Source: an uncultured Bacteroidales bacterium (lineage in GTDB: Bacteria > Bacteroidota > Bacteroidia > Bacteroidales > F082). Taken from it: a DNA stretch of 64,000 nucleotides. This document shows, one piece after another, positions 1 to 7,406 of this stretch. The translations under genes were made by a program, and so were the position numbers. The DNA is taken from NCBI GenBank assembly GCA_947166105.1, contig CAMVCZ010000008.1, positions 1-64,000 of the forward strand, in the 5' to 3' direction. Numbering within the stretch: the stretch's first letter is position 1; the number at the start of each line of letters is the position of its first letter. The notes below the pieces were generated by a model, which was not told the origin of the DNA, made no database searches, and saw only the letters and a program-made list of their open reading frames with translations.

Positions 1-138
1 CCCTTTTCGTCTACTCACCTTATAAAGCCGCGTCACGTCGAAGGTCTTGGTGAGCGTCACCATCGGCATGGGCGACTTCATCCATAGTTCAAATGCTTTC
101 GCCCGATTCGTCTCCTGTGGGTTGATTTCTCGTTTCAT
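1..138 (-). CDS. CatA-like O-acetyltransferase, N-terminal fragment
   Basis: The minus strand is open from an ATG at 138 to the window edge (46 codons). The N-terminus includes FELWMKSPMPMVTLTKTFDV, which resembles the start of the chloramphenicol-acetyltransferase-like (CatA) O-acetyltransferases common in Bacteroidota, where a short strand leads into the CoA-dependent acyltransferase fold. The catalytic HxxxD histidine would lie outside the window, so activity cannot be judged. A TAnnTTTG promoter element lies about 37 bp upstream of the start. The family call rests on 46 residues only; family members are often not true resistance enzymes. Confidence 0.55.
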   Translation of the reverse strand, partial: MKREINPQETNRAKAFELWMKSPMPMVTLTKTFDVTRLYKVSRRKG

Positions 139-174
139 TGTAAGTGTGCCTTTTTGTACAGATCAATTCGGTCG

Positions 175-182
175 CAAAATTA
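175..182 (-). promoter_or_regulatory. -7 promoter element of the CatA-like gene
   Basis: TAATTTTG on the minus strand fits the Bacteroidota TAnnTTTG -7 consensus and lies 36 bp before the ATG at 138. Confidence 0.5.
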
Positions 183-271
183 GCGCAATATCCGTTCCGA
201 AACGAAACCCATATGTGGACAATAATGTGGACAATGTGCATCCAAATCACCATTGAAAATGAAAAAAGATG

Positions 272-279
272 TAGCTTTG
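272..279 (+). promoter_or_regulatory. -7 promoter element of the HEAT-like gene
   Basis: TAGCTTTG fits TAnnTTTG and lies 58 bp before the ATG at 338, giving a leader of about 50 nt. Confidence 0.5.
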
Positions 280-337
280 CGGTGTAAATCAAACTTGAAC
301 GAGTGAAACGACGAAATTCGTTGTGAAATAAACCATT

Positions 338-832
338 ATGTCAGAACTGAAAGCGATATTATCAGGCAGAATCAGCGGCTACGATGCCAAGGCGTTGGCC
401 AAAGCCGATTTCAAGGAAGAACTGTTTCAGTTGCTTTTCGACCCTGACAAACGCACTTCCGACAACGCCGCCTGGGTGCTGACCCATTTGCCCAAGACTG
501 CGGACGCTTGGTTGGCTGAACGCCAAAACTTACTCATCGACGAGGCCATGCGCACGACAAGCACCACCAACCGCCGCCTCGTTATGAACCTCTTGGAACG
601 GACCTCTTTTGACCCCGACCACACCCGCACCGATTTCCTCGATTTCTGCTTTAACACCATTCTTTCCGATGAACCCATCGGCGTGAAGAGCCTAGCCATC
701 AAGTTGGCCTACGCGCAGAGTGTGCATTATCCCGAACTGCTCGAAGAAATCAACGCCACCCTTCGGATGATTGAGCCAGAGGAACTTCCTGCGGCTTTGA
801 AGCACCTCAGAGGGAAAATGCTTGCAAAATAA
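338..832 (+). CDS. Hypothetical alpha-helical (HEAT-like) protein
   Basis: A 164-residue protein with no signal peptide and no membrane segment. It is built from helix-like stretches with a HEAT-repeat feel (for example TSDNAAWVLTHLPK near residue 40 and RRLVMNLLERT near 85), and it resembles small helical hypothetical proteins of Bacteroidales. No catalytic motif was recognised and the function is unknown. The gene stands alone between a divergent CatA-like gene and the convergent ECF sigma operon, with its own promoter upstream. Confidence 0.75.
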   Translation: MSELKAILSGRISGYDAKALAKADFKEELFQLLFDPDKRTSDNAAWVLTHLPKTADAWLAERQNLLIDEAMRTTSTTNRRLVMNLLERTSFDPDHTRTDFLDFCFNTILSDEPIGVKSLAIKLAYAQSVHYPELLEEINATLRMIEPEELPAALKHLRGKMLAK

Positions 833-864
833 ACTAATAACAGCAAAGCAAAATAAACTAATGA

Positions 865-960
865 AAAAACCGCCACGCCTCCGACACCCGCATCGGCTTG
901 ATGGACAGCACCGTGCCGATTGAGGCGATGCTTAATGTTGACAAAACCGTGCAAATCTAA
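865..960 (+). pseudogene. Possible C-terminal gene remnant
   Basis: After the stop at 832 there is a 31-codon open frame, closed upstream by a stop at 862-864 and ending at the TAA at 958-960. Its translation (for example RIGLMDSTVPIEAML) looks protein-like rather than random, but there is no start codon before a late internal ATG. It may be the tail of a decayed gene. No family was recognised and chance is a real alternative. Confidence 0.2.
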
Positions 961-1361
961 TGGATTTCCATGACCCGCTTCCGCATTTTCACAATGTCCA
1001 TCACATTGCCGAAGATGCTGAAAACGGCGAAGCCCATAAACAATGATAATGCAGTGGTGACGATGATTCGGGAGTGTTCGCTGAGCCAAACAAGGACGGC
1101 TGACCGTGCGCTGAAGGTGAAAAGCGGCACCTCGGCGGGCAAGGAAAGCACGAAAGCAATGGTGATGGCACCGCTGATGATGCCCAACACAAAGGCAGCC
1201 ACCATAGCCAACTTGTAGCGGCGAATCGTGGCCTCTTGGTGCTGTTTGACATATTCCACGGCATCCAAACGCTTGTTGAGAGATGCCATAAAAGCCTCGT
1301 TATCATCGAAATGCGGCTTCTGGGCGAGGAAGAGTTCCTCAAGTTCTTTGTCTTTGTTCAT
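957..1361 (-). CDS. Membrane protein paired with ECF sigma factor (putative anti-sigma)
   Basis: A 134-residue protein. The ATG at 1361 overlaps the sigma-factor stop by 4 bp (ATGA), which selects this start over a longer upstream open frame that only shadows the sigma gene. Residues 1-45 are cytoplasmic and charged, followed by a membrane segment (about 50-72, LAMVAAFVLGIISGAITIAF) and a second one (about 95-117). Being translationally coupled to an ECF sigma factor suggests an anti-sigma or signal-transmitting role, but no zinc-binding anti-sigma motif (HxxxCxxC) is present, so that role is inference from position. Confidence 0.75.
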   Translation of the reverse strand: MNKDKELEELFLAQKPHFDDNEAFMASLNKRLDAVEYVKQHQEATIRRYKLAMVAAFVLGIISGAITIAFVLSLPAEVPLFTFSARSAVLVWLSEHSRIIVTTALSLFMGFAVFSIFGNVMDIVKMRKRVMEIH

Positions 1362-1834
1362 GGCTTCAGTTTCTCCTTTAGTTTGTCGCGTCCGCGCGAG
1401 AGTTGTTTCTTTACGGCATCTTCCGATGTGTCGGTGATGGCCGCTATCTCCTTGATATTGTAACCGTTGAAATAGAAAAGCGTGATGGCCGAGCGTTCTT
1501 TGGGCGGCAGGGTGCGCAGGGCTAAATAGAGGTCTTGGTGTTCGAAGGAAGCATCGGCGGAGGTGTTGCTGACGAGCGTCCGGGCCTCGTCGAGGCTTTC
1601 TGTTGTGCGGCAGCTTGCCTTGTGGTTGAGGAAGGTGTTGTGGGCAATCTTGAACAGCCACGAGCGGAACCGTCCCTTCTCCTGATAGCCTGCCGACGAG
1701 AGGTAAGCCTTGACCAAAGCGTCTTGCGCGATGTCGTCGGCTTCGTCCTTGTTGCCGCAGCAGAGGTAGAGCAAGAAGCCCCGAAGTGCCTCTTGCTCGC
1801 GCTCCACAAGTGCTATGAATCCTTCGCGGGTCAC
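1358..1834 (-). CDS. ECF-type RNA polymerase sigma factor
   Basis: A 158-residue sigma-70 family protein of ECF length. Region 2 spans about residues 10-75, with ADDIAQDALVKAYLS (region 2.2) and GRFRSWLFKIAHNTFLN (regions 2.3-2.4). Region 4 covers about 105-155, with LPPKERSAITLFYFNGYNIKEIA and the helix-turn-helix ending AVKKQLSRGRDKLKEKL. It would direct RNA polymerase to a small extracytoplasmic-stress regulon. It lies 3 bp after the upstream membrane protein and overlaps the downstream membrane protein by 4 bp, so the three form one operon. Its stimulus is not visible. Confidence 0.93.
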   Translation of the reverse strand: MTREGFIALVEREQEALRGFLLYLCCGNKDEADDIAQDALVKAYLSSAGYQEKGRFRSWLFKIAHNTFLNHKASCRTTESLDEARTLVSNTSADASFEHQDLYLALRTLPPKERSAITLFYFNGYNIKEIAAITDTSEDAVKKQLSRGRDKLKEKLKP

Positions 1835-1837
1835 GGA

Positions 1838-2320
1838 TTATTTCTGTATGTTCATTTTGCTTTCTTCGGCTTCAATCTCCTTGGCGAGCATCTTTCTACC
1901 TACGCCATAGTTGATGATGAATGCGGCACCTATGGCCAGAAGAATCACGCCGAAAGCAATGGCGGTCTGAACATCGTCTGCCATGTGAATCTTCTGCGTA
2001 TCTTTGCTTATTGTATTAATAAGGAAGATGCCAAATCCAATCAAGCCGATGCCCGATATGGTGGTGATGCAGCCCCAAAGCAGTTTCGAAAGCAGTTTCT
2101 CCTTCAAGAGCTTTTTCTTCGGCGAAATCTTTTTGAGCAGTTCCTCGACATCCATGTCGGGATTCTTCTCGATGGTCGCCGTGACGATTTGCGTGCGAGC
2201 ATTGGTCTCGTTCATTTTACGACGTGTTTCCATCCAAATGAAGGTAATGGGGAGTACGCACCCGCATAAAATGACGGGAAGCATGTTGATTAAATCCATC
2301 CAAATTAAATTGCTATCCAT
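1838..2320 (-). CDS. Membrane protein of the ECF operon (DUF6249-like)
   Basis: A 160-residue protein with an N-terminal membrane segment (about 11-30, LPVILCGCVLPITFIWM), a charged helical linker that includes MDVEELLKKISPKKK, and two further membrane segments (about 83-105 and 120-142), ending in a lysine/glutamate-rich tail. This layout resembles the DUF6249 membrane proteins of Bacteroidota that accompany ECF sigma factors. It is the first gene of the three-gene operon, with the sigma gene only 3 bp downstream. It may sense or transmit the signal; that is inferred from context only. Confidence 0.7.
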   Translation of the reverse strand: MDSNLIWMDLINMLPVILCGCVLPITFIWMETRRKMNETNARTQIVTATIEKNPDMDVEELLKKISPKKKLLKEKLLSKLLWGCITTISGIGLIGFGIFLINTISKDTQKIHMADDVQTAIAFGVILLAIGAAFIINYGVGRKMLAKEIEAEESKMNIQK

Positions 2321-2425
2321 TTTCTTTTGTTTTTAGTGTTAGACTTTTGTTTTCTTGAACCAGTTCGCCCTTATAACAAGTCTGGATGGCAAAAGGTGAC
2401 TTCAGAAGAAAAAAACTTTCATCTA

Positions 2426-2803
2426 TTATTCCATTGGGATTTCAGGGTGCGATACGGAAAGGGGTTGCCCTTTTTGGGAAAGGTAGAACATGTCAAGAAC
2501 TACGGTGACACTGCCTCGGTTCTCGCCGTGATGGATGGTGCCTACCATCTCCACGACCGCCTCGCCTTCGTGAACGGTCTTTTCTTTCCCGTCGAGGGTG
2601 ATGATGGTGAGCTCGCCTTGCTGCACCACGCCGTAGTTCATCACGTCGTGGTGGTGCCAGCCCAACTTCTTTCCGGGAGGGAACTCGTAACGGATGGCCA
2701 CCAATTCGGGCCGCCCAATAGGGTAGTCGGGCATCTCGGCCCCATCCCAGCTCTGCGACGTGCGCAAGAGTTCGGTAATCTGTACATCGGCATCTTTGTT
2801 CAT
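2426..2803 (-). CDS. Cupin-domain protein
   Basis: A 125-residue single-domain cupin. Cupin motif 1 (G-x5-HxH-x3,4-E-like) is seen as KKLGWHHHDVMNYGVV at about 45-60 and motif 2 as GTIHHGENRGSV at about 88-99, giving a set of histidines able to bind a divalent metal. EFPPGKKLGWHHH resembles small cupins acting as sugar or ligand binders or oxidative enzymes; the substrate cannot be deduced. It is a monocistronic minus-strand gene between two unrelated genes. Confidence 0.85.
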   Translation of the reverse strand: MNKDADVQITELLRTSQSWDGAEMPDYPIGRPELVAIRYEFPPGKKLGWHHHDVMNYGVVQQGELTIITLDGKEKTVHEGEAVVEMVGTIHHGENRGSVTVVLDMFYLSQKGQPLSVSHPEIPME

Positions 2804-2861
2804 AGGAAGTCTAATATGATGTTCGTATCTATTTTCCTAAGATTTCCATTAATTTGATTGT

Positions 2862-3608
2862 TTATTGGTGTTGTTTAAGCTCCTCTCTGGTCTGGTTCAG
2901 AAATGTTACAGCCTCAAGATATTCATCAACCAACTCCTGATACTCTTTGTCGTCTTCTTCGTTATTCACCTCTACCACAGAGCGTAGACGACTGAATTCC
3001 TTTAGGTCTTCTTCGCTGACTTTCATCATTTGCATACAACGGTTACGTATCTTCTGCAAAGTATTCAGGCAGTGCCTGCTAGTGATAAAATGATCTGGAA
3101 AACTAACTTTTACGAGGTTCTCTATAGACTGTGCGATTCCCGAACCAAAAATCTCCTTCTCGAATTCATCCATTACGTTTTCTTGGTAGAAACGGCGCGT
3201 ATTGTAAAATGCTGAGACCTCATGTACGAAATTGACATTGCCGAGGGTGTTGAAAGTCTCGATATTGGAAGAGAAAACCTTTTCGGTTGTTTCGGAAAAC
3301 TCTGTATAGACAAGTTGAACAGATGCCTTAAATGTGGAAATGTGGCTATAGAAATGCTCCGGATGAAGGATAGCATCATGCTGCGCTTTGAGTGCTTGCC
3401 AAAATATCGAATCGGCATGTTGCACCTGATCGATGGTCTTGTCAAAGTCATAAAGGATCATCATGACCATTTCCTTTTTGGCCGCCTCTTTGTGGCGTTT
3501 GTCGATGACGGCTGAAGTGCCGAAGGTGAGTATGATGGAGATGGTTGTCGCGAGAAGCGTCAGCAGAAACTGTTTGGTGTCGGACGAAGGTTTTTCTTTC
3601 ATGTTCAT
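2862..3608 (-). CDS. Membrane-anchored hypothetical protein
   Basis: A 248-residue protein with one N-terminal membrane segment (about 12-32, QFLLTLLATTISIILTFG) followed by a long, mostly helical, polar region. Small proteins of this type in Bacteroidota carry a single anchor with a helical domain of unknown function (DUF6090-like layout). A coiled-coil-like C-terminus (VVEVNNEEDDKEYQELV) is rich in acidic residues. The first or third codon (3608 or 3602) could serve as start. No catalytic motif was recognised. Confidence 0.7.
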   Translation of the reverse strand: MNMKEKPSSDTKQFLLTLLATTISIILTFGTSAVIDKRHKEAAKKEMVMMILYDFDKTIDQVQHADSIFWQALKAQHDAILHPEHFYSHISTFKASVQLVYTEFSETTEKVFSSNIETFNTLGNVNFVHEVSAFYNTRRFYQENVMDEFEKEIFGSGIAQSIENLVKVSFPDHFITSRHCLNTLQKIRNRCMQMMKVSEEDLKEFSRLRSVVEVNNEEDDKEYQELVDEYLEAVTFLNQTREELKQHQ

Positions 3609-3658
3609 TTCATTTTAGTTGGTATGTCTTGTATCGGTTCCATTCCACATCTGCACAC

Positions 3659-5284
3659 TCACTTGTCTTCTTTTATTGATAATAGATTGTGTACATTGTC
3701 TTTTCCGTTTGGACATTCTGCAACGACAGTCTCAAAGTCAATGTATTGTTGTGCTGTAGCCGCATTACTATAATGCGTGATGGCCTTTTCTGCATCAGCA
3801 TATTGTTCTTTTTCAAGGCCAAATGTTTGTCCTTTCAGCAAAGAAAGAGCAGGTAACAAACTTACTCGCATTAACAAGTCTTTATTAATAGCCCGTTTGG
3901 CATCATAAAAGCATACGGATTGTACAAAATCTTGTACAGGCTGACTATTAAGTATTTCCAATGTTAGTCGCGCAACATTGTATCTATCGAACCCGAGCAT
4001 ATAACATGTATCATCACACACTGCTGTTTTACCATCAATCTCAGAAACAAGAGAGAAACTTGTTTGTTTGTAAAGCCCCGATATGATGACTTTGTATTTC
4101 TTAAACGTATAATCACCAATCCCAAACATGCAGAATCTAGGTCGGTCTTTATAAATGGAACTTTTGCGATTATCAAATTGTTCTGAATGAGACATAAGGT
4201 AATGATAGGCCTTTGGATGTCTTTCTTTTAATACCCTTGTGTCTTCGTTCGTGCTGTGTTGGGTCACTATCACATATTTGCGTGTTTGGGTAATAACCTC
4301 ACCTTTAACATCTGAACTTTTAATAAGAGGATATACAACATCATCTTCAATATCAACGACCTCACCAAAAGAATTTACATACTTTCCGTCTTTTTTGCAT
4401 AACTCCATCACTTTAGAACAATCGTGTTTCAAACCAGACCTCCAAATAAATGGAGACACTCCATCTATCACTTGTGTTTTGACATAGTTATCCACATCAG
4501 CAACAAATTTATCTTTAACCCACCCGAATCTATACAATAAGGTTTTTGTATAGAAGTCGTACACTCGGCAAATCCTTTCGTGACCCCCAAAAAGACGCAT
4601 TGACAATAGTGCTGCCGCAACTGATACATTGAACTCCTTTTGAGCGTCGATATTATATTGTGCAATATCTGACAAAGAAGCCTTGCCTGCCTTTTGTTCG
4701 TACACAATATTCTTAATGACAGAATTTTTCAACAAGAAGGCAAAATAAACATTTTCAGCCACGAACTTCTCAATCAACTGAATGCATATATATTCAGCAA
4801 TATCAAAGTTTCCTTTGCCCGTAATGGCTTCAAGGCCTTTTACTTTCTTGAAGTTTGTTTTGACGGGAAGGTTGTCACTTCCGATTTCGCTAAGTTTACT
4901 ATTGGTAACCCATGGCGGATTGCCAAGGGCAAGTACTACTCTGCCATTAATATGTTCAGTAATCCTCCTAAAGTCAAAATCAAAAACATTTTCGTGATAA
5001 AGGTGTATGTTAATTCCATCCAACGATTTCCCAAACTTTTGAAGTCTATCCTTTAAAACATCCAAGTAAGGCTTAAATATCTCTATTCCATAAACATCCT
5101 CAATGGTGTCAAATGTAAGCAAAGCGGCAATAATGAAGTTACCTTGTCCACAAGTAGGCTCAACAATAACTTGTGGGCGTATGCCTTGGGCTTTCAACTG
5201 CTCACAAACAGATATGGCAAGTGGCAAGTTGGTCTGCCAATCGCCATATTCTCCTTTCTTTTCATTGACGATTATCTCACTCAT
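3659..5284 (-). CDS. Adenine-specific DNA methyltransferase (type II R-M)
   Basis: A 541-residue N6-adenine-type DNA methyltransferase. The SAM-binding motif I is VEPTCGQGNF (41-50) and the catalytic motif IV is NPPW (122-125), characteristic of gamma-class methylases. The long C-terminal part (about 250-540) would carry the target-recognition domain. The start overlaps the end of the upstream restriction endonuclease by 8 bp, so the pair is co-transcribed. The region is visibly richer in A/T than its neighbours, and codon use differs, which suggests horizontal transfer. The methylated sequence cannot be predicted from this sequence alone. Confidence 0.9.
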   Translation of the reverse strand: MSEIIVNEKKGEYGDWQTNLPLAISVCEQLKAQGIRPQVIVEPTCGQGNFIIAALLTFDTIEDVYGIEIFKPYLDVLKDRLQKFGKSLDGINIHLYHENVFDFDFRRITEHINGRVVLALGNPPWVTNSKLSEIGSDNLPVKTNFKKVKGLEAITGKGNFDIAEYICIQLIEKFVAENVYFAFLLKNSVIKNIVYEQKAGKASLSDIAQYNIDAQKEFNVSVAAALLSMRLFGGHERICRVYDFYTKTLLYRFGWVKDKFVADVDNYVKTQVIDGVSPFIWRSGLKHDCSKVMELCKKDGKYVNSFGEVVDIEDDVVYPLIKSSDVKGEVITQTRKYVIVTQHSTNEDTRVLKERHPKAYHYLMSHSEQFDNRKSSIYKDRPRFCMFGIGDYTFKKYKVIISGLYKQTSFSLVSEIDGKTAVCDDTCYMLGFDRYNVARLTLEILNSQPVQDFVQSVCFYDAKRAINKDLLMRVSLLPALSLLKGQTFGLEKEQYADAEKAITHYSNAATAQQYIDFETVVAECPNGKDNVHNLLSIKEDK

Positions 5285-5954
5285 TGTCTATGTCCGAATC
5301 ATATTTAACGATTGGAGAAATACCATCAACCGTTTCATTCATAGAAACAATTCGGCCATATTGCAATCTCCATTGTAGCGCATTGGATATGGTTAGATAA
5401 CCTATGGCGGGAGGATTTTTGAGAATATCTTTAGCCATATTCATCAAAGTCACATCATCCGCTGGGATTTTGTGGTCATTCAGAAAAGCGAAAATATCGT
5501 CTGCATTTCCATTATTCTCAATAATTTGTCTCAGCCCAGTAGTCGTTTGGTAATCTGCCGTCCTGCTTTTATCAATATAAGTACACGACACAAATTCAAG
5601 CATACCTTTTTTCTTCTTTGTATCATCATACTTCTTATAAACAAATACAATAAGATTATACCCTAATCCATAGATTTTTTGCTTACTATCTTTGAACGGG
5701 CAACTGGATTGTGGCTGCTTGAGTGATGTTACTTTAATATCGGTGTCGACTGAAGGTAAATCAAGTCCATTGGCAGAACTCCCGACTTTCATGTCATAAT
5801 GTCCAGACAAATAGTCTTGAAACAAATGCTCTACATAAGTGCCAACAGCCTTTCCATCTGTCACGCCAAACAATTCTTCCCTATATTTTCCACTTTCTTG
5901 TTCACAGAAAGTTTTTGCACTTTTGATTAGTTCTTCCTTATCTAACTTTATCAT
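5277..5954 (-). CDS. Type II restriction endonuclease
   Basis: A 225-residue protein placed directly upstream of, and overlapping, the DNA methyltransferase. It carries a PD-(D/E)xK-like nuclease core: LDLPSVDTDIKVTS at about 64-77, with D65/D70 and the D72-I-K74 pair as likely metal-binding and catalytic residues, followed by QPQSSCPF, a combination seen in a family of type II restriction enzymes. It would cut unmethylated DNA at the site protected by the methylase. The nuclease-first order with an 8-bp overlap is unusual for immigrant R-M systems, which often express the methylase first. Confidence 0.8.
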   Translation of the reverse strand: MIKLDKEELIKSAKTFCEQESGKYREELFGVTDGKAVGTYVEHLFQDYLSGHYDMKVGSSANGLDLPSVDTDIKVTSLKQPQSSCPFKDSKQKIYGLGYNLIVFVYKKYDDTKKKKGMLEFVSCTYIDKSRTADYQTTTGLRQIIENNGNADDIFAFLNDHKIPADDVTLMNMAKDILKNPPAIGYLTISNALQWRLQYGRIVSMNETVDGISPIVKYDSDIDNE

Positions 5955-5979
5955 TGTAATTTGTTTTTGTATTTGAATG

Positions 5980-5987
5980 CAAAAGTA
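5980..5987 (-). promoter_or_regulatory. -7 promoter element of the type II R-M operon
   Basis: TACTTTTG on the minus strand is a perfect TAnnTTTG match, 25 bp before the endonuclease ATG at 5954, giving a leader of roughly 20 nt. Confidence 0.65.
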
Positions 5988-6047
5988 CTTTTTTTTCCTG
6001 ATTTGAAATAGTTGTTGATGGATTCACAAAGAATAGATTTCACACTG

Positions 6048-7097
6048 TCATTTTTCTTGAAACAATTTGTATTTTTCCCATTCAACAAACACATCTGATT
6101 CATGCTCTCCCATGAAGAAATCCGCCTGAAGTTCTTTCTTGAATGGCGTCCAGTTGCCGCAAATCACGCCATCGTGGGCAATGATAGGCTGGAAAATGCC
6201 GCTGTTGTTGTGCGCCTTGTGACTGTAGTCGGGCGAGAGGACGATGTCGCGGCTCTTGTAGCCGATGAGGTATTCGTCGTAAGGAGGAATCAAAAGGTAT
6301 TTGCCTTTGCGGAAACCACGGGTGCGGCAATTATCCGTAAAATAAAATTCCCTGAGTGGCAGAGATGCGGCGCGCCACATTTCTACATGGAGATAATCGC
6401 CCAAGATTTCGATTCCCCGCCTGCAATCGTTGATGTTCAGCCCCGACCACCACACAAAATCCTCCAACGTGGCAGGCTGTCGGCTCTGGAAATACTTCCG
6501 GGTGAGCATTGCCAATGCTTCGTCGCGGTCCATCTTGTTACGATTCTTTACCTTGTCGGCAGCGAGGGCGTAGGTTGCCTTCATCGGCAGCAAATCGCCG
6601 CTGCAAAGCGTTCCCGACAGCTCGGCGTAGCGGATGTGGTACGACAGCCGATGCTCGTCCATGCTGATGCATTTTTCAGCCAAAGCCTGCACGAAATCCT
6701 CTTTGGTCACGCTTCCCTTGTCGGTGGCGGTCTGGGCAAGGATTTCGCGGATTCTCATCGCTTCTTCGTCCGGGATGCTGATTTTGTTGCTGCTCATCCA
6801 TCCCTTGATGACCGCCAAGGCCTTGGGCGCACAAAGATCGAGCAAGGGCCAATAGTCATCGGCTGAAACGAGTTGCCAAGTGCCGCGCATCAGGTGCAGA
6901 CGGACGACTTGCCCACTGTCGAAAGCCTTCTTGAAGGCCTTGGCCGAAGGTTTCTTGGTTCGCATCGCCACTGCCCAGCGCATCATGCGGTATTCCTGTG
7001 CCTGCATCGCACCCATCTGTTTGACGACCTCTTCGGGCTTATCAAACTGCGGGCAAATGAGCTGCTGGTTGAGTAATCGGAGGGCAATGGGATTCAT
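6048..7097 (-). CDS. AlkZ/YcaQ-like winged-helix DNA glycosylase
   Basis: A 349-residue member of the HTH_42 winged-helix family that includes AlkZ and YcaQ, glycosylases that unhook interstrand crosslinks and remove bulky alkylated bases. Near the N-terminus it has MGAMQAQEY with Q32-A-Q34, matching the catalytic QxQ motif of the family; TWQLVSADDYWPLL (about 80) and the C-terminal PPYDEYLIGYKSRD region are also typical. The ATG at 7097 is chosen because the longer frame begins only with TTG and adds 14 unconserved residues. The gene is monocistronic with a promoter 140 bp upstream. Repair of alkylated DNA is known for relatives and inferred here. Confidence 0.85.
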   Translation of the reverse strand: MNPIALRLLNQQLICPQFDKPEEVVKQMGAMQAQEYRMMRWAVAMRTKKPSAKAFKKAFDSGQVVRLHLMRGTWQLVSADDYWPLLDLCAPKALAVIKGWMSSNKISIPDEEAMRIREILAQTATDKGSVTKEDFVQALAEKCISMDEHRLSYHIRYAELSGTLCSGDLLPMKATYALAADKVKNRNKMDRDEALAMLTRKYFQSRQPATLEDFVWWSGLNINDCRRGIEILGDYLHVEMWRAASLPLREFYFTDNCRTRGFRKGKYLLIPPYDEYLIGYKSRDIVLSPDYSHKAHNNSGIFQPIIAHDGVICGNWTPFKKELQADFFMGEHESDVFVEWEKYKLFQEK

Positions 7098-7406
7098 GGC
7101 CTTGAATTTGTTTGTGAATTTCCTTCGTGTTGTTGTCAATTTCCCTAACGTTTTTTATCCCCTGCAAAACCACTCTTTTTTCACCTTAACTCATGCTTTC
7201 AATTCTGGGGAACATAATATCCAATTGCATTTGTGCGGCAAAGGTACGGTTTTTCTTTTATTCGCCCGAAGGGAAAGTGAAAGTCGCGGGTGCAGTCGAC
7301 AATATTTCCCGCGTGTCGGCGTTTTCATTAGGCTTTCGGCACGAATTTTGAGCATTTTTGCCGAACCAATGTGAGAAAACCGTATTTTCGTCAAAAATTT
7401 CAACCT
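7098..7406. other. Intergenic region between divergent genes
   Basis: This 309-bp gap separates the AlkZ-like gene (minus) from the TPR gene (plus). It holds the minus-strand -7 element at 7239-7246 and a weaker plus-strand element CATTTTTG at 7353-7360. No other gene or conserved RNA was seen. Confidence 0.6.
7239..7246 (-). promoter_or_regulatory. -7 promoter element of the AlkZ-like gene
   Basis: TACCTTTG on the minus strand matches TAnnTTTG. It predicts a long leader of about 135 nt before the ATG at 7097. Confidence 0.55.

Noticed and set aside
957..1661. 234-residue version of the putative anti-sigma protein
   Set aside because: The first 100 residues overlap the sigma gene in another frame and look random; the ATGA overlap fixes the start at 1361.
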